Position numbers and translations under genes: made by a program. Positions 11,425 through 22,270 of a stretch of 64,000 nt of DNA are shown here, in pieces. Source of the stretch: Takakia lepidozioides (taxonomy: Eukaryota > Streptophyta > Takakiopsida > Takakiales > Takakiaceae); contig CM060731.1 in NCBI GenBank assembly GCA_030704615.1, forward strand, positions 76,984,756 through 77,048,755, written 5' to 3'. The notes under the pieces were generated by a model. It ran no database searches. It was not told the DNA's origin and saw only the letters and a program-made list of their open reading frames with translations. Position 1 is the first letter of the stretch; the number at the start of each line of letters is the position of its first letter.

Positions 11425-11634
11425 TGCCATAGATTGCTATCTGGTCTAGGTTCAAAACTAGGTTCAGAAAAAGTCGAAGTAAGAGTCTCCTTGAAAAGAC
11501 AAAGCTGCAAAACATAATGGGGAGGTGAGACTAAGGGCATGTCTCAACACAATACACACCAATCCAAGCTTTGACACAGTGTAAGGTCCTTTGACCATAT
11601 TTTCTCCGTTGACTTCAACGGAGAAAGTTTCTAC

Positions 11635-12128
11635 CAGTGTTGTTCTGGTATCAGTGTTAAGACATACCAGACTGGTCCTGGTACCAGACCTATCACAAAA
11701 AATTTATACCAGTCTGGTCTATATAATGGTGGATGTATAATTCTCTACATACTGGTATGAGTATGAGTATCATGACCACAATATCAGCTGGTACGAGATA
11801 TCAATTCTGGTATCATTCCAAAGCCATCTTGAATTACAAGTTTATCACTAGCAAGTATCAAGTGAAAACAAATACAACATAAATAAAGAAATAAATATAC
11901 ATAAGTACAAGTATGTAGGCATATATACACATAAATTAATATAATATACATACCAGAGTAAATGAGGATGATGGCGGGGAAGTATTGGTATGAAAAAACT
12001 GATACCAGCCTGGTCTGGTATATGACCCAGTATTCTCCCAAATGAAACCAGACTGGTCTGGTATCTAATACCAGTGCATATACCAGTATTTCATACCAGT
12101 CCTTCACCTATATACCAGACCAACACTG
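11635..12128. mobile_element. hAT-type MITE, copy 1
   Basis: 494 bp. It begins CAGTGTTGTTCTGGTAT and ends with the complementary ATACCAGACCAACACTG (one mismatch). It is flanked by GTTTCTAC and GTCTCTAC, an 8-bp duplication with one change that fits the hAT target pattern nTnnnnAn. The interior is full of short CCAGTCTGG-type inverted motifs. Copy 2 is at 13161-13667. Confidence 0.85.
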
Positions 12129-12444
12129 GTCTCTACATCGCATCATGCATAGTTAATAGTTATACATAATAAGAAATTAGTTCTGCATAATCATGCATAT
12201 ATGATGTTATCTCTCGAATACATAGCCATACATTGCATGAGAACACAGTATAAGTGGGATACATTCTCATAGATATACCTACATACAGTGTGATATGTTT
12301 CCATGCATGACATATTTCTTCCAAACTTGGCAGAAAAACATTGAAGTAATAATAATATCAAGCAAGTTTTCAAATATTATTCGACGTTATATAGTAATGA
12401 GTATTGACCCACACATGCATGACCATAAATTTCACATGTACTAT

Positions 12445-13098
12445 GTATAAAGATGGAAGATAATAGGAATAATGTAAGAACTTAATGCACACGTGGAAGC
12501 TCTGACAGAATGGTACACCGGTATCTGGCATGTCAAATCTTCCCCACCCTCTCTTGAGAGTGACATGGAACTGAAGGAGTGTCAAGTCCAATGGGGGTTA
12601 TACTGGGTTCCACGACGAGGTGTGTAACTCCACTTGGGGTTACATCGGGTTACACAACGAGGTGTGTAACTCCACTCGGGGTTACACAGAATGGAGTGTA
12701 ACTCCAGTCAGTGTAACCCACACTTGGTCTCGAAATTTGACTAAGTCTAAATGTGGCTAAGTATAAAATGGACTAACCAGAGTTACATGAGGAACCGGGG
12801 TTACAGAGGGTTACACTAATTGGAGGGTTAGATCGACCGGGGACACACTACTTACAAGAGCTTACCATCAAGAATCGACCTCACCGCCTGCAAGCATGTC
12901 ACCTTACCATCACGCTACCCACCACAACTTGCAACCCACTAGGATTTGTAAGTATTTAATAGTGAAACCGAGGTAAGAAGGCGTGGGGATGATTTGACAG
13001 GGTCCCCGCCGGAAGCCGGAAGCCGGAATCCGGCAGAAGTACTGTCTAATCGCGTCCATTAAGTTCTTACATTATTCCTATTATCTTCCTATAAAGGT
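12445..13098. mobile_element. Inverted-repeat element nested between the two MITEs
   Basis: A 33-base perfect inverted repeat lies at 12452-12484 and 13058-13090 (containing CATTAAGTTCTTACATTATT). Weaker pairing continues inward for about 80 more bases, including GTCAAATC[A/T]TCCCCAC. The interior is rich in GGGTTACA repeats. Non-coding. Confidence 0.7.
12595..12706. repeat. 42-bp tandem repeat, about 2.6 copies
   Basis: The unit GGGGTTACA...GAGGTGTGTAACTCCACT occurs at 12595-12636 and 12637-12678 with a partial third copy. It lies inside the nested inverted-repeat element. Confidence 0.75.
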
Positions 13099-13160
13099 GG
13101 ACATCCAAACTTGGTAATTTTTTAAATATTAATTGACGTTATATAATAATCGGTGTCAAG

Positions 13161-13667
13161 CATCGTTGGACTGGTATCAAGTTTTTTACATACCATACTG
13201 GTCCCGGTACCAGACGCATCACAAAACTTTCATACCAGTCTCGTCTATATAATGGTGGATGTATTTTTTTCCACATACTAGTATAAATATGAGTATCATG
13301 ACCACAATACCAGCTGGTATGAGATATCAACTCTGGTATCATTCCAAAGCCATCTTGAGTTACAAATGTGTCAAATGGCAAGTATCAAGTGAAAACAAAT
13401 AAAATATACATAAAGAAATAAATATACTTAAGTACAAATATATAGGCAGATGTACACATAAATTACTTCAGTATACATACCAGAGTAAATTAGGAAGAAG
13501 GTGGGGGAGTACTGGTATTGTGGCTGGTATGAAAGAACTGATACCAGCCTGGTCTGGTATATGACCAAGTACTCTCCCAAATGATACCAGACTGGTCTGG
13601 TATCTAATACCAGTGCATATACCAGTATTATATACCAGTCCTTCACCTATATACCAGTCCAACACTG
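13161..13667. mobile_element. hAT-type MITE, copy 2
   Basis: 507 bp with a perfect 8-bp target duplication GTGTCAAG at 13153-13160 and 13668-13675. Ends are CATCGTTGGACTGGTAT and ATACCAGTCCAACACTG. The flanks are duplicated without the insert at 12367-12430: sequence around ATTATTCGACGTTATATAG leads straight into CACATGCATGACCATAAAT. This paralogous empty site confirms both boundaries. Confidence 0.9.
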
Positions 13668-14389
13668 GTGTCAAGCCGCACATGCATGACCATAAATCTC
13701 TCATGTATTTCCATGCATGTATGACTATATGAAGATGGAAGATCTTCAATGTGAAATAGCAAAACAAAACATTGTAGTGTTACGCTCCTATAAAATTTCA
13801 GTACTTCGATCATTCAAGTCGACCTAATCTGGTCTAACCACTAGGCTACCTACTACCAACCTCTTCTTGAAAATATATCAAATTCAATTTGACTACTACT
13901 GGAAAAGTGTACTTCAAATTGCGTGGGGCCTTTGTTGGTAAGAGAGAGACTTTGCATCGTGTTGAAGTCAACGGAGAAAATGTGGTCAAAGGACCTTACA
14001 CCGTGTCAAGGCACCTATTGGCGTGTTGTGCTGAGTCATGCCCCTTACTCTCACCTTCCTCTTATGTTTAGCCAAAGCAAGAGAGCCAATCGCCGTTTTA
14101 GGCTTGTTTCTGGATCTCTCATACACGCTATGTAACTTAGGAGGTCTCAAAGAAGGTGGCACCAGATTAGGGGGGCCCGGATGGGTTGGCCGGTGCCTGC
14201 CACATAGTGGCGCATTCTATTATTTGACGTCCTGAGTTTGGTATAGGTACCTAAGTAGGTAAAGGTACCCCTGTCCGTACTTCATGTGTAGGAATAATTA
14301 ATTGGGGATATGGTAGGAATGAAGAGTGCCTTTGCGGAGACTGAGTATATTGTCCTTTGGGGGTTGATGTACACTTGTAAAGTGGTGTG

Positions 14390-15390
14390 ACAAAGAGTAG
14401 GGGGTGACATGTGTGGGGAAGTCTTCTAGAAGGCCGCATCACCTCTTGACTAGGTGGGGGCCCACCGCCGTGTGAGCGTATATAAAGGAAGAGAGCGCTC
14501 TCCTCCAGCTCCTATTTATTACTTAAGTGAAGAAAAAATAAAATGAAGACCCCGCCAAGATTTCTTAATTAGAAAGGATGGTACCTTATGTGGAGGGATT
14601 TTGTCGCCAGTTGAGGATGACACCTTCTGCGGCATAAGGTTGGTTCCAGTTCCTCCTCTCGATGAGAGGAAGCACCTCACGTCGTCGCCGGCGTAACGTT
14701 CATGCTCTTGTCCGATCCAGGAAATCGCAGCCATCAAAATGCGAAATCCTTGTTGTTTCTTGACGAGTTGAGGCCCTTAGATGGAGAGTTCCTGAAACTC
14801 CGAGCCTAACGTACTCTGCTACCTACCTCATTTCGTGAAGGCCCGTCTTGGGGCCTCATCCTACAGTTTACTAAGTTAACAACTGCTTTAGTGGGCCTCC
14901 ATGCTGCCCCCAGAAAAAGTTCATACATTAAAATCAATTAAAAAGGAGTGGACATCCAGAGGCTATTAGAATAAGGGGCCAGGTTTGAAGGGGGGTGTGA
15001 GTATTAGAGAGTGGTCCAGGAATTAAAAACCGGGTCATATAGCTACACCACGACTTGAATTAGTAACCGTCATGTAGTGGGGGTAAGAAAAAAAAAAACA
15101 TGAAACAGATAGCTATTAAATGGGGAGGGTTCAGGCTACAAAATTGGATAAGAAGGTGTGGCGTGCCTCTTTCTAGGACTCACCCATGTCACAAGGGCAA
15201 CCTTCTAGAAGGGTCCCACCGCCCTCAGAGGGTATATAAACGAGAATAAACGAGAGCCCCCTACCTGGTACTTACTAAGTTATCACTTACTAATTAATAA
15301 GTGGTGGGCTCTGCAGGCCCAAGGCCCCCAAGGAAAAAACATAAACATGAACCATAGGCACATTAATTAATAGGGACAGCACAATAAGCT
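14390..15390. repeat. Pair of diverged LTR-like blocks with TATA boxes
   Basis: Two blocks share CTTCTAGAAGG, CCCACCGCC, a TATATAAA box (near 14480 and 15234) and a downstream TTACTAAGTTA, then a CCTCCA/GGCCCCCA-rich stretch. They could be decayed LTRs of a short non-autonomous (TRIM-like) element or two copies of one dispersed repeat. No coding sequence lies between them. Confidence 0.4.
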
Positions 15391-15486
15391 CAATAAGCCC
15401 CCCATATATGTGGCGCTGACCACCAACATTTAGCCGGCCATCATAAAGATGTCCACCTTCCGGTACTGCATGTTGGATGTAGTAAC

Positions 15487-16403
15487 CAGTGTTGTGCGGG
15501 TCCGGTTTTTGAAGGCGGGTACCTGGTGGGTTAGGATCCGGGTTACCCGACCCGGACCCCGGGCTATCACAAAAAACCCGGACCCTGACCAGGGTTCATA
15601 TTAGAAATGAACCCGGACCCGGACCCGCCTGCTGGGTCCAGAACCCGTTACACCTGCTACCCACGGGCCAATGTAGCGGGTCAGGGTCCGGGTTTTAATT
15701 TTAGATGGGGCATGCGAGTTCCACCTTAGATCTGGTAGGTTTTGTCATGTGTGTGGAGGGGACGAGCAGCAATAGGCCACTGCAGCAGCCAGCCCCACCA
15801 CGCCCACCACGTTGTAGCCCAGTGGTAATGGCCACATACCACCTCAAAAGCGGTTGTGGGTTCAATCCATGGCGTGGTGTCACAAAGTTCTGCCCTATGG
15901 GACCATAATTTACACCTCCCAAAGGAGGCATCTTATATTATTATTAGGCCAGATCCCACACATCCATGCTATAGTGATCTATCCTTGAGGCATATTACTA
16001 TTCTTAACATGTTTAAAGAATTGATATTGAAAAATAGAAAATGGAACTCAAACTTCTATTTTAATTCTTGTGTTAAATGAGCAATACATATTCATGGTAT
16101 ATTTTGAAGGAATGTCTCTTTAAAAAAAATTCATTATTAGGATTTAAAGTTTTTTCCAGCCAAAAATAATTTTATCCCTAATTAATCTGATTTTTTTTTC
16201 TAATTTATTTAATCAATTAATTAGGACCCGGATCCGAACTTGTGAATCCGCTAATATTTCCCAACAACTACCCGGACCCTAACCCGAGTCCGTGTTGACA
16301 AACCCGGACCCAAACCCGGATCCGGACCCGGACTTGGCTCCAAAAAAAAACCCGAACCCGGACCCGGCGGGTTCCTTAAAAAGGCAGAACCCGCACAACA
16401 CTG
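15487..16403. mobile_element. hAT-type non-autonomous element with CCCGGACCC subterminal repeats
   Basis: 917 bp. Ends are CAGTGTTGTGCGGGT and ACCCGCACAACACTG. The 8-bp target duplication GTAGTAAC is perfect at 15479-15486 and 16404-16411 and fits nTnnnnAn. Both ends carry clusters of CCCGGACCC/GGGTCCGGG over about 150-190 bp, like subterminal transposase-binding repeats of hAT elements. It has no transposase. A SINE copy is nested inside. Confidence 0.9.
15811..15946 (+). mobile_element. tRNA-related SINE copy 2 (inside the hAT element)
   Basis: The A-box-like GTTGTAGCCCAGTGGTAATGG is followed about 35 bases later by a clean B box, GGTTCAATCC. The body ends in the hairpin CACCTCCCAAAGGAGGCA and an ATTATTATT tail. 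It shares its layout with 10537-10702. Confidence 0.75.
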
Positions 16404-16411
16404 GTAGTAAC

Positions 16412-17620
16412 CCCCTCGGCAGCCTACCCTTAAATCGTGGAACGCCCTTGGGCAGGGGCTTACCCTAAACATAAAGGTGTCCAACAGGGAAAAAGTTAGT
16501 AACCTTTGAAGTTAACTGACTCCGTAAGTTCCCCTTGCTTTGGTATATATATGTATTGTCGGCACCATGTGGGTCAGGACAACGATTTGCATGCCCTGAA
16601 AAGTGGCGAGTAAATGTGGGCCATGCATGCCAAGGTTTTTTCTTTTGTTTTTTTTTCCCTTATCTGAATGTCACATTCACATCGGACATGTATAGAATCT
16701 TTCTTCCAACTTTCGCTGCCTGTAGATCAACTGTGATGGTGATTTTTCCCTTCTGGTAGTTCTATTAACGTGAACATTTTTTAGGGCTCCCCATGTAAGA
16801 GTGAGCTTTATAAATGTTACTTTTCATTGGAAGACTTTATAGCAAACCAGTTAGCTCTTAATAATCCGAGCTTATATATGGGTAATATGCGGCTAAATGA
16901 AGTTACGAATCCCAAAGTAAACTAGAGAGAAAACTAAGCTGGGACCATATGTTTATATAATATACATGACCTTAAACCCTATCGTAAATTGGTATAGTGC
17001 CAGCATCGAAATGAAGCATATACTCTTTTGTAGAAATAATTTCAAGCAAAAAATCACAATCGTATAGGACACCTAGTATAACCTGGGCTCTACACTCGTA
17101 TGACGTTCCTCTCTCTTCCTTTGGCTTAGCTGGCCTCCAGCTATCTTTCTCTTGCCAACTACCCCACCAACCGCACGACAGCAAATAGCCTAGTGGGTGG
17201 GAGTTTGTGCCTTGCCTAAAGTGTCTGCGGGCTTTAAATGTCATTCTTCTTGCCGACCACCTCCCCCAACTCCCAATCTTCACCACCTCTACAGTCGGCC
17301 CTGCATATGTGTTAATCTTTGGGAGTAAGAAAAACTATAACACTTAAAGGATTGTAACACTTTAACAGATACAAATTTATTCCAAATGCTGATTCTAACA
17401 AGGCAAGTGTGACAGATGGATCACCACTCCATCCCTTCTAGCAAAGCATCAATTGTCTTGCAGCCGAAGCATCATGTGAAGGCAAGCTCCTTAGGAGATC
17501 GAAAAAAGCTAATTATTCTGAGCGTCGTTGGTTTATTGTTCTATAAACCAAAGGCTGTTGGATCTCAAAGGATTCTTGAACGATTCCCTTGGGCTCAGTC
17601 CCATACAACTTGGACAATGT
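16412..17620. other. No gene recognised
   Basis: The minus-strand frame at 16972-17286 has no family match that I can see. GCCTAGTGGGTGGGAGTTTG near 17195 resembles a pol III A box but has no clear B box after it. Confidence 0.35.
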
Positions 17621-17907
17621 TGTTGCTCAATATAGAACAAATTGTCATAGCAGAAAATGAAACTAGAATACTTTATATGCTATTGAGCTTCTACTTCACT
17701 GCTGTAGCTAGCGTAGATGGTCGTCACGAGATAATAATAACGCAAAAAAATCTAAGTACATTAATGTACACCATCAGAGTTTTTGCATTTATCAAGAATT
17801 TTGTTGTCAAGATTAACGTCATAGCTAGAACTATCCGCTGGACGAGAAGCCAACAATCTACTAACCACATGTGAGATGTTGCTTTCATTACTCCCACTTA
17901 TCGAACA
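17621..17907 (-). repeat. Copia LTR, 3' copy
   Basis: This is the downstream LTR relative to the minus-strand coding direction. It is 287 bp and about 80% similar by eye to the copy at 19393-19656. Confidence 0.7.
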
Positions 17908-17989
17908 TTTCATGATCACTAAGCAGGCAATGGCATAACCCCCATCATCTCTCTGATGATCGATCGCCCGAATTTCTCCCACAAAAGAG

Positions 17990-18458
17990 CCTTTGTAAAT
18001 ATGTCTGCAATTTGGTTGTCTGTGTTCACATATAGCATGTCTTATCTTCTTCCTCTCTTGTTGCTCCTAAATGAAATGGTATTTCACATCTCTATATATG
18101 TTAGGTCATACGCTTATGGAATTCTGGATTGTGTATAAGGCGAATGCAACTCTGATTGTCACAATGCAAGATGGTTGGGTTAGATTGCTCAAACCCGATA
18201 TCAGTCAATAGCCTTCGTAGCCATATTGTCTCCTTCGATCCTGCACAAGCGGCAACATACTCTGCCTCTATTGTTAGACCCAGCCGTGCATCCTTGATGT
18301 TGACTACTCCATGCCGCAAGTCCCTGATCCAGGATAAAAACATAGCCACTCCGTGATCTCCGATTATCTAGATCACCGGCAAAGTTGGCATCACAATACC
18401 CTTCGAGTTGTTCTCGCTGCTCGCTCCCCCCATAATAAAGCGCATAATGATTGTCCAC
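17990..18458 (-). pseudogene. Copia RNase H and pol C-terminus, frameshifted
   Basis: One frame reads EGYCDANFAGDLDNRRS and GYVF. The homologous reading then moves to another frame with EAEYVAACAGSKETIWLRRLL and DNQSCIRLIHNPEFHKR. The tail NTDNQIADIFTKAL follows near 18000. These are the conserved blocks of Ty1/copia RNase H in order, with at least one frameshift near 18330 and no intact frame. Confidence 0.85.
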
Positions 18459-18923
18459 ATTTGTTGCACTTTGTTCGTTTTATTTAACTCCTTGATGCAC
18501 TCTGCTCTCTGCACTCTTGCATCATCAATTTCTCTTTTTTGCGTGTTAGAAAAAAATGCTTGATCTCCTTTTTCGTCAATGTTCCATCTCATCATTTAAA
18601 GAGCCTCGTTGTCAAGGTCTCAATAGTTTGACGGTCTTCCGAAACATTGTCTCATGCTGCAATTATATATCACAATCTAGGTGACAAATTGCAATATATA
18701 ATCTTTGTGACAACTGCAACTCCATATGATGTTGTTTTACCAAGATCATTCAATTGCCTTGCCATCGCTTCAACCTTACTGATATGAGTGACAATGGCGT
18801 GTCCCGACTCTAATTTGTACTCAAAGAATCTCTACTGCAAGATATGTTGTTTTCAGCTGTGAGTAGTGAATAATGATGAATAGTGATGAGTCTTTGACCA
18901 CATTTCATAAGCAGTCTTACAGT

Positions 18924-19163
18924 TTATAAGCCTCTCCAAATCTCATCTGCAGCTGCGCATATAAACATTTTTGTGATGTTGTTATGACTGTTCCATTCTT
19001 TCATCACCTCTTTTGCCTCTGGTTGAGTTTTTGAACCATCTACCAATCTAATAAGCTCATTTGCTTCAAATGCTATTTGCATCTGAAACTTCCATAGTTG
19101 AAAGTTTTCACCGTTAAATCTATTGATTTGAGTCAAGTCTTTTATATCTCCTCCCCTTTTCAT
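18924..19163 (-). pseudogene. Copia gag N-terminus
   Basis: FNGENFQLWKFQMQIAFEANEL matches the start of copia-type gag (the N-G-x-N-[FY]-x-x-W-K-x-x-M pattern). The frame ends after about 80 residues at TAA and the sequence toward 18600 is decayed. It sits just inside the 5' LTR, as expected. Confidence 0.75.
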
Positions 19164-19392
19164 ACTCTCTGGACACTACCTTGCGTTGTCTAGATATGAA
19201 TGTATGTTAACCTGTTTGTAGATATAGTGTGCGTAGCAAATTGCGATAGACTTGGGCCCATAATCTATTAGAGAATCTTGTATATTGCAAGTAACGAGTT
19301 CATATACATCCACTCGACACACGTAGGATATTGACAGATTTGTGAGGATAACAAATTCAGATCTTACTCATATACAGATAAGACATTTATAA

Positions 19393-19656
19393 TGATGCAG
19401 AATATAGAACAATTTTCGTAGCAGAAAATGAAACTAGAATACTCTGTCTGTTACTGAGCTTCTGCTAGCGTAGATGGTTGTCACAAGAGAATAATAACAC
19501 AATCTTAGCACATTGTACACCCTCAGAGTCTCTACATTCATCAAGAATCTGTCCAAGAATGTCATAGCTAGAACTATGAGAAGCCAACAATTTATGGTCA
19601 TCCACTAACCATTGTGAGATGTTGCTTCCATTAATCTGGTCCTGTGGCGTTCAACA
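19393..19656 (-). repeat. Copia LTR, 5' copy
   Basis: 264 bp, shorter than the partner LTR by several small deletions. No canonical primer-binding site is seen directly inside it. Confidence 0.65.
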
Positions 19657-20300
19657 TATGGTTGAGGCTCTTTTGGTTTTTTTCTTGTTGAAAGAGATGT
19701 TGCAAAGCATCAACGCATCGAAACCCTGTGCGTAGGTAGCCAACAAAGTGAGAGAGACTTGGGATATGCCACTCTTTCATAGCTACCAAGGTCATATTTG
19801 CAGATGGATGTTAAAAACCTGTACCACCAAGTAACTTGGCTTGATCCATCCAATTTCAGTCTTTGTGAACTGAAACATATCTTGGAAGTGAATATAACTT
19901 CCCGCATCTACCCCTCAAATGGATAAACAAGTGGTACCTGCCATGAAAGTGTGATATGGGCACAACTCTCCTCATAATATTTTCCCTTCCATAGATATTC
20001 ATAGAAAAAATCTTTTCTATATTATCTTGAACTTCATCTCTTTCATTTTTTTAAATAATAAAATACATGTAATAAACCAACCATTGTCACTCTTGAGTTA
20101 CCCTTTACCATGGCTTTTTGTCCTTTCAATTAAAAAATAATAATCCTATGTTATTTGCACTCCATATTTAAAGAATGAATGTATTAGATATTAGTTACAA
20201 TTCCCCTTTTAAATGCATTTTTCAGTTCACAGGGGATAGAGGCATGTTGATCAAATTAAAAAGGAGAAAAAAACTCACTTTTTAACAACTCATTTCAGGT
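19657..20300. other. No gene recognised
   Basis: AT-rich non-coding sequence. A short minus-strand open frame at 19710-19907 has no recognisable domain. Confidence 0.4.
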
Positions 20301-20760
20301 GGTTTAGTGTCAGCTCTTTCTATTGAGGTTTGTGATATGTCATTAGAAAGCCCCTTGCATTATCTATCTCTGGGCTGTTGAATCACAGCAACCCAAGATG
20401 ATGTGGAAAGTGTATGACCCAAAACCTAATCCCCATGCGGTTTGCTTTCTTTTTTCATGGCAGTTTGAGTATGCTTCAGGTTCTGGCCTGTAGTTTAGTG
20501 TCGGGGCTCTGTTTGTGATATGTCATTAGAAATCTACTTGCCTTATCTAGGTCTAATATGTTGAATCACATAAAGCGAAGGTGATATGAAAATTCTATGA
20601 CCCACAACCTGGAGCCCCTTCAATTTGCTTTGTCTTCTCATGGCAGTTTAAGTATGCTTCACAATAATTTCCGGCATGTATTTTTCTGCCAATGCCTTCA
20701 ATTGGGATTTAAGGTATGTCCTTAGAAAGCTACTTCATTATCTATCTCTAGAACTCCACG
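20301..20760. repeat. About 190-bp tandem repeat, 2.4 copies
   Basis: Units start near 20302, 20493 and 20685. They share GTGATATGTCATTAGAAA, TTATCTA, TTGAATCACA, TATGACCCA and CATGGCAGTTT[GA]AGTATGCTTC. Copies have diverged by roughly 20-25% by eye. Non-coding. Confidence 0.8.
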
Positions 20761-21969
20761 TAACGATCTGGAATTTTTTCACGAACTTACTCAATGTTGT
20801 GTACACTTCCAGCCAGACTTACTGCCACTATCTCCTAACTGTACACCAGCAATTGCAATCTGTTAGCTCACTGTTAGGGCCAGAGGATTAAAAAGCTTGC
20901 GAGACTGCCTCCACACTGACAGCGAGTGCTCTAGAGATGCCACTACACAGCTAATCTACACCCATCATGTCTTTATCTGAATTCATGGATGTCTTTCCTG
21001 ACCTAGTTTGCTATGTGAATGGCCACGGATACAGAATAGATGTCACCAAATTCTTGTTCTAAAATAGTCTGGACGGGCTGAGTAATTCTAGTATACAGAC
21101 GAACTTGAAAGGGAAGGAAGTACCTTCATGAGTATGGCATCACCCGAGCTTGCTGTTATCCAGTATAGTCTCATGCAGGTGCTGCCAAGAGTCCATGAAA
21201 ATTTTGTCCTGGTTGAGTAAAAGCAGCGCTGCCAGCGACAACCCCCGTCCTCACCGTTCACAAAATACCCTTGCTCAATGGCCCATAAGGACGCTCTGTC
21301 CTCCCTCGCTGATGGGCAGCGAGGAACACAACCACAACGAATCGTCATGCATGGATAATAGACTCGTGAAGCAGTCGATCCAACATGCCCGAATGTAGTA
21401 GTTTGCTCGGCATTGCCTGCACTGTAAGCTCTTCTGGGCTTTTGGCTTATATGGTTTCGGACACATTCAGCAAAAGTGTGGCCTTTACCGCCGCCGCCAC
21501 GCAGCTCATTTTCACGAACTCCACAGCAGTCAGTCTTCTTTGTCTTTCTTAGACGCATCACGGCTGCTGGGGCTCGCCATTCTCGACCTCGCTCCCCATG
21601 TCGCTGTTTGGCATGGTTCTTCTAGTGTATCCTTAGGATAAATTTGTAGATCAAAACTTCCTTAGTTGTAAAGGCCAAGGTGGTTTCTTGTTTCTTCTGA
21701 TCTCACACAGCTCATATTTGGCCCGTCTGAACAGAAAGAAAACTCGAGAAGAGAGCTCTAACGGGAGGACCCGAGCCCTTAGTTCATATTCACATAAATT
21801 CCTTCCTAAAAATGAGGATAGTTTCTCCTTGATCTCACACACAGCTTCAAGTTCCTTTCCTGGAAATCCAACACCATGCAAAAAGGAGAGCATAACTACT
21901 TGCCAGGCACCGAGCGGGTGGCCGCCTTATCAGCAGTACAGCTCCATCCCATAATTCCATGTTAGGTCA
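20761..21969. other. Unassigned region with two minus-strand open frames
   Basis: Minus-strand frames at 21088-21561 (157 aa, cysteine- and arginine-rich) and 21651-21893 (80 aa) are open, but I recognise no domain and see no splice pattern that links them. They may be chance frames. Confidence 0.3.
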
Positions 21970-22270
21970 CAGATCACTGTCCTCCTCTCTTCCCAATCTG
22001 TACAGTTGGTTCACGCAATTTCCCTGAGTAATGTACTAGTGTGAAATCTCTCCACCAACGTCAGGTGACGGATCATCGCTGAGGGAGCGCTGTCCACTTC
22101 CCTTTCCAATCTGCACCGTGGGGTCACGCAATTTTCCTGAGTAAATGTGTTGGTGTGATGTCTCTCTCACTAACGTTCGCTGACGGATCGCTGAGAGGTC
22201 GCTGTCCTCCTTTTCATTCCAATCTACACGGGACGCAAAATTTTCCTGAGTGAATGTGCGGGAGACGCGA
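21970..22270. repeat. About 116-bp tandem repeat, 2.6 copies
   Basis: Units start near 21975, 22087 and 22201. They share CGCTGTCC, CCAATCT, CACGCAATTTTCCTGAGTAA and ACGGATC[AG]TCGCTGAG. Confidence 0.75.

Larger units (their letters stand above)
11520..14060. mobile_element. 2.5-kb element with long terminal inverted repeats
   Basis: 11520-11632 is an inverted copy of 13942-14060. The best stretch is about 50 bases around GTGTAAGGTCCTTTGACC and TTTTCTCCGTTGACTTCAAC. Weaker matching continues outward to about 11430 and 14150. No transposase is seen inside. The interior holds two hAT-type MITEs and a smaller inverted-repeat element. A third copy of the end lies at 61398-61463. Long TIRs suggest a Mutator-like or foldback element; I could not find a clean target duplication for the outer ends. 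Confidence 0.7.
17621..19656 (-). mobile_element. Internally deleted Ty1/copia retrotransposon
   Basis: Two similar LTR-like ends, 17621-17907 and 19393-19656, both begin TG and end AACA and share GCAGAAAATGAAACTAGAAT and TAGCTAGAACTAT. The minus-strand interior encodes a gag N-terminus, the copia RNase H (frameshifted) and the conserved tail IADIFTKAL near 18000. Protease, integrase and reverse transcriptase are gone. The supposed flanks AATGT and TATGG are not a clean target duplication, so LTR boundaries are approximate. Confidence 0.8.

Noticed and set aside
17190-17245. A-box-like GCCTAGTGGGTGG resembling a tRNA or SINE start
   Set aside because: No clear B box follows, so neither a tRNA nor a SINE is supported.
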